Below, one piece after another: positions 41,031 through 51,640 of a DNA stretch of 64,000 bases; the stretch's first letter is position 1, and the number at the start of each line of letters is the position of its first letter. The DNA is from Immersiella caudata. Taxonomy: Eukaryota; Ascomycota; Sordariomycetes; Sordariales; Lasiosphaeriaceae. The notes beneath the pieces were generated by a model that worked only from the letters and a program-made list of their open reading frames with translations, had not been told where the DNA came from and did no database searches. The translations under genes were made by a program, and so were the position numbers. Location: NCBI GenBank assembly GCA_030512335.1, contig JAULSU010000003.1, positions 4,340,001 through 4,404,000 on the forward strand. Direction: 5' to 3'.

Positions 41031-42893
41031 ATGCTCTCGTTTTTCTTTCCGCTTCTCTGCTTGGCCCAAGTGTCATCACTGGGCATGCCCATAAGAACAG
41101 CGGAGGGCAATATCTTCCTTATTATTGGCCTGAAACAACAATGTACCGACGAGGCAGTCCGAGCGCTCCACCGGATCATGGACCCAGTCTCGCCAGCTTA
41201 CGGCTCGTACTGGACTACGTCTCAAGTCGCCCAATGTTTCGCACCAAGCTCAAAATCTGTCGACGGGGTGCTCTCGTGGCTCACCACAGCGGGAGTTTCC
41301 AACCGTCAGTTACGCCGCTCACACCAAGGCCATGAAGTGAGCTTGCACGTCCCACGCAGCCGACTATGCCGCTTATTCCCCTCTTGGACCGCACCCCTGA
41401 GCGATCAGTCTGCCACCTGGATGCCGGTGCCCTCGGGACTGAGAGACCATGTCGACTTCATCACGGCGGCCCCAAGACCCGATGCAACCTTGCGACCTCA
41501 ACGTCGAGCGGCCGCCTATGCCCAGCCATCCCTTCGGCGAGGCCCGGAAGGGAACGAGGTTTCATGCCGCCAACAGACCACGCCAGCTTGTCTCCGCAGC
41601 CTGTATCGCATTCCTTTTCCTTCTCCAGACACTGCGCCCCACCCAAACAATTCCCTCGGCGTGCACGTACCGTCGTGGATGACGTGGCGTCCTGAGGATC
41701 TCGACGCCTTCTTCGGCAAGTTTGTGCCAAACATGGTGGGCCAACGGCCAGTCATGGCCGCCATCAACGGCGGGTACCGGAATCTTGATGTGCAGATGGA
41801 TCCTTTCAACCTCGAGGCCAATCTGGACTTTGAGTATGCCATGGCTCTAACGTATCCGCTCGCCGTCACCAACATCCAAGTCGGCTCACAGGAGCTCCCC
41901 GGCCCTCAGATTGGCACCATGCTTGCCGCTTTTGACGATTACTACTGCGGCTCACTTGACCCCTCCACCGACCCTATCCCCCCTGACAAAGGCACCGCGG
42001 GCTTCGAGTGCGGCACAACCAAACCCCCCAACGTCATCTCCATCTCCTTCGCCTGGCCCGAACACCAATTCCCTGCCGAGTATCTCTCCCGCCAATGCCT
42101 AGAATTCCTGAAACTCTCCCTCCAAGGCGTGACCGTGGTTGTGGCCACAGGCGACGCCGGCGTCGGTGGCCACCCGGACGGCTTCTGCTCCGACCCTTTC
42201 CAACCCAACACCAACACCACAACTTCAGGTAACTTCGTCCCCAACTGGCCCGCCTCCTGCCCGTGGGTTACCGCCGTAGGCGGAACTTCCCCTTCGGACC
42301 CCTACAACCCCGAATCCCGTGTTGTTGCCTGGCGAAATCAACCCTCCGCTCCCCTCCCGCCCCCCTCCTCCCTCCCCGCGCGTATCACCGAAGTCGCCTA
42401 CCGCCGCTTCTTTAATAATAACACCCGCTCCTCCTCCGGCGGCTTCAGCAACATCTTCCCCCTCCCTTTGTACCAAGCCTCCGCCGTGCGCTCCTACCTC
42501 ACCGCCCAGACCTCTCACCTGTCCCCCCTAGCATCCCGCTTCAACGCCACCGGCCGCGCCTACCCTGACATCTCCGCCCTTGCGAGCGGCTATCGCATGG
42601 TCACAGACGGAAAGTGGCGATCCGTGCACGGTACGTCCGCAGCCGCACCGGTGGTCGCGTCGATTGTGGCGCTTGTAAATGAGGCGAGGTTAAAGGCGGG
42701 GAAGAAGCCGGTGGGGTTTATCAACCCGGTGTTGTACGCGCATCCGGAGATGTTTAATGATGTGACAGATGGGGCGAATGCGGGGTGTGGTGTTGAGCAG
42801 GCGTTTGGGGCAGCCGATGGGTGGGATGCTGTAACGGGTTTAGGGAGTCTGGATTTTGAAAGGATGAGGCAGGTTTTTTTAGGGTTGCCTTAA
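41031..42893 (+). CDS. S53 sedolisin / tripeptidyl-peptidase-type acid protease
   Basis: 620 aa from the ATG at 41031, which gives a clean signal peptide (MLSFFFPLLCLAQVSSLG). An in-frame ATG at 40992 would add 13 residues. The pro-kumamolisin prodomain shows IMDPVSPAYGSYWTTSQVAQ. Sedolisin catalytic residues are present: Glu262 and Asp266 (EANLD), oxyanion Asp375 (TGDAGVGG) and Ser536 in HGTSAAAP, slightly off the usual SGTSxxxP. The C-terminal calcium site reads DVTDG. It is secreted and self-activates at acid pH to cleave peptides; tripeptidyl versus endopeptidase activity cannot be decided. The prodomain start is shorter than usual, so a missed 5' exon is possible. It is divergent from the six-cysteine precursor gene, and a functional link between the two is speculative. 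Confidence 0.9.
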   Translation: MLSFFFPLLCLAQVSSLGMPIRTAEGNIFLIIGLKQQCTDEAVRALHRIMDPVSPAYGSYWTTSQVAQCFAPSSKSVDGVLSWLTTAGVSNRQLRRSHQGHEVSLHVPRSRLCRLFPSWTAPLSDQSATWMPVPSGLRDHVDFITAAPRPDATLRPQRRAAAYAQPSLRRGPEGNEVSCRQQTTPACLRSLYRIPFPSPDTAPHPNNSLGVHVPSWMTWRPEDLDAFFGKFVPNMVGQRPVMAAINGGYRNLDVQMDPFNLEANLDFEYAMALTYPLAVTNIQVGSQELPGPQIGTMLAAFDDYYCGSLDPSTDPIPPDKGTAGFECGTTKPPNVISISFAWPEHQFPAEYLSRQCLEFLKLSLQGVTVVVATGDAGVGGHPDGFCSDPFQPNTNTTTSGNFVPNWPASCPWVTAVGGTSPSDPYNPESRVVAWRNQPSAPLPPPSSLPARITEVAYRRFFNNNTRSSSGGFSNIFPLPLYQASAVRSYLTAQTSHLSPLASRFNATGRAYPDISALASGYRMVTDGKWRSVHGTSAAAPVVASIVALVNEARLKAGKKPVGFINPVLYAHPEMFNDVTDGANAGCGVEQAFGAADGWDAVTGLGSLDFERMRQVFLGLP

Positions 42894-43019
42894 TTTTTTG
42901 GGGGGTGGGGCGGGCGAGAGGTTGTGGGTAGCTGGGATGAAAAGAAGAGGCCGACGGGATCTAACCTTTTGATATGCCCTAAGAGCGTGACAGGCTGCCC
43001 GGCAGCGGAATACTGGTGC

Positions 43020-43908
43020 TGCGGCCTGAGAGACTCCCAGAGAAAAAAAAATCATAATCAGCACAGCCACGGCCCCTGCCGGGAGGTTCATATAGAAGCA
43101 CCACCTCCGGGCGTTAATCTGAGTGAGTCCACCGCCGATGAGGGGGCCCCATGGCGCCAGCTACACCAAATACCATGCCAAAGAAGGCTTGGAAGGCAGG
43201 GCGCCGGCCGGTGTAAAGGAATCATGGGAATCATGATCAGCATGGTTCCAGAGAAAATACCGGCCGAAGCCAAGCCCGCAATTGCACGTCCGATAATAAA
43301 TGACCAGCGAAGTGGGCGCAGCGCCGCAGATGGTGGAGCCAATTTCGAAAATAAGCAGGCTGGTAAGGAAGGTCCTTCCCACGAAGTGCATTAATTAGCA
43401 GCCATTCAAAAACAGAGGCAAGCCATTACAAGAAACACCACTGGGGAATGCTCCGTCTCTTACCACTTCAGGTCGTAAAACTTATAGATGGTGCCGTATA
43501 CAAAGTTGGGCGCAAGCCGTCGCAAGCATGCAGGCCGAGCCGTACCAGCCAGTGTCTCCCAAAAGCGCCGAATTCGTCCGTGATTCGCGACACTGCCGTC
43601 GCGAAAATCGTACGGTCCAAGGCGATGAGGAATAGACAGAGGAAATTGCAGACTAATATCGCCCAAAACCTAGACGTCTTGGGCCGGAAGAGCTCCGGGT
43701 CATGTCCATCGGGGAGGCGGGGAGAACCATCGTGATTAGCATTGTGACTTGACTGTGGGGATCGACGTTCCGGTGGCGATCGCGATGTTTGGTCCGGTGG
43801 TTGGTCGAGTACCTCTACGGCAAGCTTTTCGAGCGGCCTCGGGGTGGCGCATCCGGTCCACGGCCTAAATTCGGACTGGTTGTTGCCCCGAGACGTTGTC
43901 GAGTGCAT
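43020..43908 (-). pseudogene. Truncated, frameshifted DHA2-family MFS drug transporter
   Basis: From the ATG at 43908 a polar N-terminus leads to helix 1 (FWAILVCNFLCLFLIALDRT) with the DHA2 motif LDRTIFATAVSRITDEFGA. The frame then slips: TGWYGSACMLATACAQ is in a second frame and FVYGTIYKFYDLKW in a third. After an intron-like gap come TFLTSLLIFEIGSTICGAAP, then (shifted again) FIIGRAIAGLASAGIFSG and finally MNLPAGAVAVLIMIFF. Only the first five or six of fourteen helices remain; sequence beyond 43020 is unrelated. At least four frame breaks make it non-functional. Confidence 0.85.
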
Positions 43909-45168
43909 AACGCGGGCTTCCTTGTCGGCATATTCCGGAAACCAGGAATGGGCTCTGTGAGGGAACAGCGGACAAAAAAGAGAGATGCAGAGGCATGCTC
44001 GAGGAAGAGAGCTGCATGGTGGCAGCTATGCACCATTTTATTTGCCCTCTTGCCCTGCGTTTCTGGCGCTGGGAGCCGCAAGCAGCCTTCGGCACCGCAT
44101 CGGGCTTCTGGGCGTTCTGAGCGTGGCTGTGGTGAGCGTTGGTAGCACAAGTTGGGCCCGGCTCGAGCCTGTGAGCTCAGTGAGTTGTGTGCTAATGCAA
44201 GCCTGCTCCAGCTGCCAAATAAGCATCCGAGTCTTGGAGAAGTGGGTTGCAGAGGTTGCAGATGCATCTCACCAATCAGCGCGCAGATTGTGGGCCTTGG
44301 CGCACGTCTAAAGAAAAACTGGAAACCTCATTGGGCTGGGTTGTCGCTGCCACCAGTGTGGCTTCTCCGCTCTCCACACATGTGTCTCCATTCTCAATCA
44401 TCGTGGAGACTCTTCAAACCTTGCGGCCGGCGGCTTCTTGGTGCAAAAGAAAGCAGCAAAAGCACTCGTTTAGGGACCCGTCAAATTCTTAGCAATTGTA
44501 TAAACATAATGGAAAGCCTCTGTCTATCGACGAGCAGCTTGGGAAAGTCTCAAAATCGGCGTCGGCTCCCTCTTGGCCACGGATTTTATTATGCGCACAG
44601 ACCATCCCGGATTTCGTATATTATATTACGCATATCTTTTTACACTATGCCATCGGTCTCACTTACACTATGTGAGGCTATAGACTGAGTGACAGCAACA
44701 ATGGTGTGCGGTTCCCATTGGGGTTTAGCGTACCTAGGCGGCTGCTTCCGCACCAGTCTTGTCCATAGACATGCAAAGACCTGCATCAACTGCATGTGTT
44801 TGTGGCTGGCTGAAGTACATTTTTGTGTAACGGTAACTCTCGGGCTCTCCTTGATAAGAAGGGAGAAGGTAGTACCTGCCTCTCCCCAGCTCTCAACTCC
44901 AAAAACAAATCGGCCCCGCCCAAAGCTCAGCCAAGCGCCTAGGTCTTTTGGTCATCCCCATTTATGATCATGGCAAAAGGCGACGCAGAACAGCGATGTC
45001 AACAGTGGCATTTGCTCGATATGCGAGAGCGCGCTCTTCATCTTCGACTGGGGCTAGCGCACGCCTGACAAAGACCAAGCGTGGCAGCCCAACCGGATTC
45101 TCTCTGCCCCGCTTCTTCCACCAAGATTGCCCAAAATGCAACGGCGACGCCGAGACCAGCCCTACGAG
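43909..45168. other. Intergenic, no gene seen
   Basis: About 1.26 kb. Frames are short and without domains. Upstream of HET C some cysteine-containing frames (44948-45168) might belong to its lost N-terminus, but no join could be supported. Confidence 0.4.
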
Positions 45169-47469
45169 CATGCAAGAACCCGAGCTTTGCACCTTCTGCC
45201 AACACCTGCGCCTGCGACATTTTCTCCGCTGTGTGAACCCCGACAAGCTAACGCTAGAGGGAAACGTTCATCAAGTTCTGTAGGGTCGAGGATGTCCCGG
45301 AGCGAGCGTCTTTCTGTGCATTCTGCCGACTTGCGGTGCGCGCGGCCCTTGCCGTATCGATATTTTTCGGGAGTCGCAAGCCTGGCGAGTTTCAGTGGCG
45401 GGATCGTCGCGTTCTCGATTGGCAGGGAGCTTCTGCAGACGAGAGTGGAATATTATGGTAGCTGGGAAGGCGGAAGAACGATTTATTTCGACGACGCATT
45501 GTCTGAGGCAATGCAGCCGGGGAAGACGATGGACGAAGATTGCTCAGATGATTCGCCTTTGATGGTTGCTATTCGACCTCCAGACGCGAAGGCGCTGGCT
45601 GGGAGCCATGTGAACTGGACTCTCGGGTTGCGCTGGCTGCAAGACTGTTGCGAGCACCACGAGGAGTGCACCCACGAGAGAGTTCAAGTGGGCGGTCTCC
45701 CGGATGGGTTCCGGCTTATCGGTGTCAACAGGCGGTGTATCATGGAGGCGCAGGGAAATTGTCAGTTCGTCGCTCTCAGCTACATTTGGGGCAGGCATAC
45801 TGACCCGACCAAGCTGTTCGCCACCAGATCCAACAGAGAGACGCTGAAGATAGAAGTCACACTTTCAGCTCTTGACTTGCCCAAGACGGTCGAAGACGCA
45901 ATCGAAGCCTACAGATAGCTCGGCGAAGACGACTCTGAGTTGACCGTCTCGCATAATCAAGATGACCTTGAGGACAAGGGTCATCAGATCCACGCCATGG
46001 CTGCCATTTATTCCCTGGCCAAGTCCGCCCTGATCATCACCGACGGCGACAGCGACAGCGGTATCGCCGGCATTAGCCGCGAGAGGACGCAGCCGTGGTA
46101 CAGTCTCTACGAAATTTTCAACAGCCACCTAGCCAGCTACCGGGCAAGGCCACTCACGAACCCCGACGATGTGTACAACGCCACTAATGGCGTCGCCAGT
46201 GCTCTCTGTATGGCAGCTTTCGCGTGTTTGCTGTTCGGACTTCCACGACCAGAATTCGACGAGGCCTTGCTTTGGTGTTCGGATGGGCACTGCGCGGATC
46301 CAACAAAAGCTCCAAGGCGCCGCTTTCAACAGGCTGAGCCCAACCTGGTCGTGGTCATCGACAGACAGAGAGAGATCACCCTGCTTGACGACACAAGCCG
46401 ACGGCACATCGACTTCTGTGACACACTCACAACATGGCACCACGTCAACAGCCAGAGCGGAAACTGACTCGAGACCGTGAGAACAGCGCCGGGAGGGAAG
46501 CCGCTCAGCCACTTCCAAGATGGTAACCAGGATAGCTGTGGCTGCCGCCGTAATAAGTGGAATGCCAGAAAAGACGCCGAGAAACTCCTCTTCCTTGTCC
46601 CCCAACACCATGTTTGCGTCTGCCCAATCCGCCTTCTTCCGTCTGCAAGGATGTGTCCGACGAAAGAAACCGTCAGGACTCCGCGCCTTTGAAGGCCTTT
46701 GTATCGCCCACCCCGACGGACAGCTCGCCGGCCTTTTGATAGCGGGTGATCCCGGCTTGGGACTTGATGAGGAGAAAATCACGGGAGAAACTACGCTCGA
46801 GTTCATTGGGCTGTCTATTAGCACTTTGGAGAGCATTGTGCTTGCGGATGGACGGGTCAAGACGGTTACAAAGTGGGATATGGGCTCTGCCGATGACATA
46901 GAGGAAGTTTGAGGAAGAGAGAGAAGAAGAGAAAGAAGAAGAGAAAGAAGAAGAGAAAGAAGAAGACAAGGAGGGAGAAGCGGGAGAGAAGGGAGAAGCG
47001 GAAGCGGAAGACGAAGAAAGAAAAAGAAGATGAAGATGAAGAAAAAGACGAGCCTGACTTCGTATCTTCCGGCTTACTTAGGGTCCTCAAGAGGAGACGC
47101 CGCCAGCGGGCGAGACTTGGCAGCAACAGGAGGAAGAAATCCCACCGGGTTTAGGACTAGAGCAGTGGGACGCGAACGAGCCACCATTGTGCCAGAAATC
47201 ACCGCCACTGCCGGAATCTGCGCCGAATATCCTGTCAAATGAGCTGGAAGAAGATGAAGATGAAGGCTGCAAAAAGCTTCATCAGCCTTGAAGAGCTCTA
47301 GAAGCTCACGTTCCGCGACGGCGCCGGCAAGCTCTTGCACCCACTGCCTGTGGTGAACGTCATGATGGTGGAGCGAACAGGGGAGAATTCGGTGCGCCGG
47401 ATCGTTTGGCTGGATACATCTTCTTGGATAAGAGCTGAGCCCAAGTTCGAGACTCTCTTTCTCGAGTAG
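45169..47469 (+). pseudogene. HET-domain gene C, broken by stops and frameshifts
   Basis: HET landmarks appear in order but in changing frames: MQEPELCTFCQHLRLR, CCEHHEECTHERV, FVALSYIWGRHTDPTKLF and TVEDAIEAYR. TAG at 45916-45918 then sits where HET proteins have Gln before LGE. The following WVDxLCIIQ region is lost to a Trp-to-stop change and a one-base deletion, after which DDLEDKGHQIHAMAAIYS resumes in frame. PTWSWSSTD (46330-46370) lies in another frame. The C-terminal piece VNVMMVERTGENSVRRIVWL, ending in TAG at 47467-47469, is the usual HET terminus. A GAAGAG-rich tract of about 140 bp interrupts the C-terminal half. Not functional. Confidence 0.78.
46912..47055 (+). repeat. GAA/GAG-rich low-complexity tract
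   Basis: Almost pure purine sequence built from GAAGAGAAA-like units, encoding Glu/Lys-rich strings in one frame and Arg/Lys in another. It lies within HET pseudogene C and looks like a slippage expansion. Confidence 0.85.
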
Positions 47470-48523
47470 GAGCAGGGCCCAGGCCACACTACTCTAGAAC
47501 ACTGGACAGAGCCAGGTGCAAATCGGGGTGTCGGCGATGGATGTTCCGTCGTGGAGAAACAACTGCCGGGAAGCCGCCGTCACTCGGGCAAGTTGGGAGC
47601 GATCGCGGACCAATGGGGAGGCCAGGGGCGCGCACCTCGCTTGGCAGTTACGGAGTGGGGCCGACATATAATTGCAAGTTGCAGCCGGCTGACGTCCCCG
47701 CTACGTCCTCACTGTCGGTGATGGGAGGGAGCCCTGTTGCATTGCAATCAAGCCGGAGCCCGGGAGAGGAAGGGGTGGAACATGCTGGCGATATACCATC
47801 CATGAACATCCATGACAGCTTGAAGCGGCCAACCGGCCTCCGTCCAATTGATAACCCCTTTCAATATCTGCACCGTAGCACAGGACATAGCTGCCCGCTG
47901 CCACGCGCGTGTCACCAGGTAGTACATGTACTTGGCGCCAGTGTTCCGGCCTTGCGTTCGCATCACTATCACTACCATCCGAGCAGTCACCCGGTACGAG
48001 GCGTCCACCAAAACCTTTGGTAATGTCTCCGGGGACTCAGGATGACCCTCCCGCCGACACCATCCTCCGACATGGACGCTTCCGGACAGCATCACTGCCG
48101 GCGCTGGGATTCCCCGCAGTTTTTTTAGTTTTTTTTTGGTCTCGTTGAGCTGGGAATGATCGCAGCCGAATATTGTGTCCAATCCGGTCAAATTGCACGA
48201 CGCCAACCTATTGGCCGACATCTAGAATGATTGAACGGCGTTGATGAGTTTGGCTATGGAATTTCGGCTTGCAATTCCAGGAACAAATAACAACAGCGAC
48301 TGCTAGATAGGGTGTGCCGCACTAGCATGAACAAACCTCGCCCTCCCCAAGGGCTCTCTTCTTTCTCAAGACCGTGTCACCACCGATATATATATATAAT
48401 ACGGACAGCTGGGCGCCTTTTATCTCCTTCACTCGCCACATCTCCCCGACACCCTTAGGTAGTACTCGTACTATCGTCTTCACCACGCTTTCTTGCGTGA
48501 TCCCACACTTCTCTCCTCCAACG
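47470..48523 (+). promoter_or_regulatory. Intergenic; promoter of the GH7 gene with an AT-repeat TATA region
   Basis: No gene found. A long TATATATATATA tract at 48389-48402 lies about 122 bp before the cellobiohydrolase ATG and probably serves as its TATA box, followed by a C/T-rich leader. Poly-T runs occur at about 48121-48138. Confidence 0.55.
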
Positions 48524-50113
48524 ATGAAGTCCTCATTCACGGCTGCATCGCTCCTGGTGGGCCTTGCCGCTGCCCAGGGAGTGGGCAAGCAGCAGACGGA
48601 AACACACCCCAAGATGTCATGGAAGAAGTGCACCGGCAAAGGGTCGTGCACCGCAGTCAACGCCGAGGTCGTCATCGATGCTAACTGGCGCTGGCTACAC
48701 GATTCCAATAACAAAAACTGCTACGACGGTAACAAGTGGACTGATGTCTGCAGTACCGCAACCGATTGCGCATCCAAATGCCAACTGGAGGGTGCCAACT
48801 ATGGCACAACGTACGGGGCTTCAACCAGTGGCGACGCGCTTACACTCAAGTTTGTGACGAAGCACGAATACGGTACGAACATTGGCTCGCGCTTCTACCT
48901 CATGAACGGTGCTACAAAGTACCAAATGTTCACTCTGATGAACAATGAGTTTACCTTTGATGTTGACCTCTCCACCATGGAGTGTGGGCTTAATGCGGCT
49001 CTCTATTTCGTTGCTATGGATGAAGATGGTGGCATGGGCAAACAGTCCAGCAACAAGGCGGGCGCCAAGTATGGAACTGGCGTAAGTACTCCCCCACTCC
49101 CCCAGCCCCAGCCCCCTACCCCCCCCCCCCCCCCTCTCCCCTTCCCACAACATACATTCGCCCAGCGCGTGAACAGAATAGTCACGGTCAGTTGCTAATA
49201 ATTTTCGGGGGACGTGTAGTACTGTGACGCGCAATGCGCCCGCGACCTCAAGTTCGTGGGCGGGAAAGCCAACGTCGAGGGCTGGAGGGCATCCAGCAAT
49301 GATGCGAATGCCGGCGTTGGTCCCTACGGAGGGTGCTGCGCCGAGATCGATATCTGGGAGTCCAACGCGTACGCCTTTGCTTTTACGCCTCACGCATGCA
49401 AGGATAACAAGTACCACGTTTGCGAGACCAACGGCTGTGGCGGGACGTATTCGGAGGATCGCTTCGCCGGCGACTGCGACGCGAACGGTTGCGATTACAA
49501 TCCGTATCGGATGGGCAACAAGGACTTTTACGGCAAAGGCCTCACCGTCGATACCAGCAAGAAGTTTACAGTGGTGTCCCGGTTCGAAACCAACAAGCTG
49601 ACTCAGTTCTTTGTGCAAAACAACAAGAAGGTTGAAATACCGGCTCCAAAGTGGGAGGGCATTCCGAGCGATTCCAGCGCCATCACGCCCGAGTTTTGCA
49701 AGTCGGCGCCCGAGGTGTTTGGCGATCGTGACCGGTTTGCAGAGGTTGGCGGCTTTGACGCGCTCAACGCCGCTCTCCAGGTCCCGATGGTCCTGGTGAT
49801 GTCGATTTGGGACGACGTAAGTGTTTTTTTTTTTTTTTTTTGGGAAACCCAAAGAAGCTTGAAAAGAAGAAGAAAGGAAAATAAAACACTGAGGATCAAA
49901 GGGCTAATTGGTGTGTCTAAACAGCATTACGCCAACATGCTATGGCTTGACTCTACCTACCCCCCTGAGAAGGAGGGCCAGCCTGGTGGTGACCGTGGCC
50001 CCTGCCCCGGGGACTCTGGGGTCCCCTCCGAAGTCGAGAGCAAGTACCCCAACGCCAAGGTCATTTACTCCAACGTCCGCTTCGGTCCTATCGGCTCAAC
50101 TGTCACTGTCTGA
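48524..50113 (+). CDS. GH7 cellobiohydrolase (CBHI-type), catalytic domain only
   Basis: Exons 48524-49081, 49220-49816 and 49925-50113, all in phase 0, give 447 aa. The introns (138 and 108 nt) are longer than others here, and both contain homopolymers (C and T runs). After a signal peptide (MKSSFTAASLLVGLAAAQ) the GH7 fold is clear: SWKKCTGKGSC, YCDAQC, and the catalytic ExDxxE in CCAEIDIWESN with nucleophile Glu228, Asp230 and acid/base Glu233. The end HYANMLWLDSTYP, then IYSNVRFGPIGSTV, is typical of cellobiohydrolases rather than endoglucanases. The family releases cellobiose from cellulose chain ends. The protein stops right after the catalytic domain, with no Ser/Thr linker and no CBM1. 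Confidence 0.95.
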
Positions 50114-51640
50114 GGGCCCGCCATCGCCGCGAGATCTGTCCTTCTTTCTTGGAAAGCGTCCGGAGTATTGTTACATGTTGTATCGATTGGCCGTCTCATT
50201 TGCCAAGGAGTGGTACTGTACATGCAGATTGTGTCACGTTTGTCCGTCGCCTTGATATGTACAGAAACAGTATGCAGGGAAAAGGAAAATTCACTTTATT
50301 GAATCTGGAGTAGTAACGCTGGGTCGAACCTTGGCCAGGGTGAGCAACGGCACATGCTCAATATACATACCTACCAACATGGACGTAGAATGTGGGGATC
50401 CCGGGACGTGACTCGTGGATGGTGGGATAGTAGTCGCTGTAGATGGGCTTGCGGAGGTAGTTTAGGCAATGCAGATTGTGCTGCACCACCGGGCTGTGTG
50501 TGTTTTGTTAGGGGCCCGTAAAATGGTTGAACTTCTCTGGACATGTCGACTTCAACACCACGACTAATCGTCGGGTGTCTGACTACATGTTTCATGACAG
50601 AAGAAAGCATTGGGCTGTTGAGCGACGAGCGACCGGATCCGCCAGAGAAGACATCTTGTTGCCAAAACTGTCATGGTAGCCGGCGGACACATTTCATCTT
50701 CGGTTTTGTCTTCCATTCCCTTCTCGCTACGGGCTTGGTGTTGTTATTCTGGCTGTTTGGCCTCCAACAAAAGGATTCAAGCATCCAACTCTATTGTGCC
50801 TCACTCAAGCATGCAAGATAACGCAAAACGAGCTGATATTAGAAAAGCTCGCAACTTTAATAAAGGCTCAACCAAAAGTCGTGCTCTGCTGTTCGTCGCG
50901 TCTTCCAATCCCTCGCAGATTTTGATGAAGTGTTTAGATATCTCGGGTAACTTCCACGACTCATCGATCAGCGCAGCCGCCCCCACCAAAGACTCTACCT
51001 GACGCCGATCACGGCCAGCAAGACCGCGGTATAGCGTCCTGCAGCTGGTGTAGACATTGGCAATCGTCGATTCGGTTCTTTATGCAATAGTCAATCGTAA
51101 CCCAAGGGCTAGATCTGGTAGTCTTGGGAACCCAGCTTCTCAGACAGATGTAAGCATTCGCCTCGAATATGTTGCTACGGCTTGGAAAGACGTCCTTGGT
51201 ATTCCGGGGTGTTGGGCTCCGGAGACCGGATAGTGTATCTCGGGATATGCTGGGGGCAGTGCAAATGCAGGGGTTTTCAAGCTGAGTTTCGAAGGGGAGT
51301 GAGACTGAGGGGCGCGATCATCCTAGAAGCCACCTTTGCTAAGAATCACTGCGATAATCATTACACCGCCACGCGGGAGCTCAAACCAAGACTATCTGTT
51401 CAGGCTCTAAGTATGCTAGGTATCATTCATCGACCCTCCCTTCCTGTAAACCTATTTGACGCAGGGAGGACGGTTTTCTCTCTTCTTTGTCTGTAGCCGC
51501 TGCCGCACCTGAGAGGACTCGGCTGTTGGTAGCTTAGCAGATGAGGATCTGCCAATTCCCTTCGAATCCAGTGAGCGATAGGGGAGATTTGTAGTAGTGC
51601 CAAGAACTGTGGGGTCGGCGGCCACGATACTTGCTGGTTC
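50114..51640. other. Intergenic; one possible membrane-anchor exon at 50594-50821
   Basis: No complete gene. From an ATG at 50594 the + strand encodes a charged N-terminus, CCQNCHGSRRTH and a strong membrane helix (FIFGFVFHSLLATGLVLLFW), then stops. This N-terminal layout recalls DUF3328/UstYa-type proteins, but none of their downstream HxxHC motifs could be found, so it is at most a remnant. The rest of the region is without recognisable coding. Confidence 0.3.

Noticed and set aside
50594..50821. UstYa/DUF3328-like protein that could act with the six-cysteine precursor as a RiPP system
   Set aside because: Only a membrane-anchor-like exon is visible. The HxxHC motifs that define UstYa enzymes are absent and the locus is 10 kb from the precursor.
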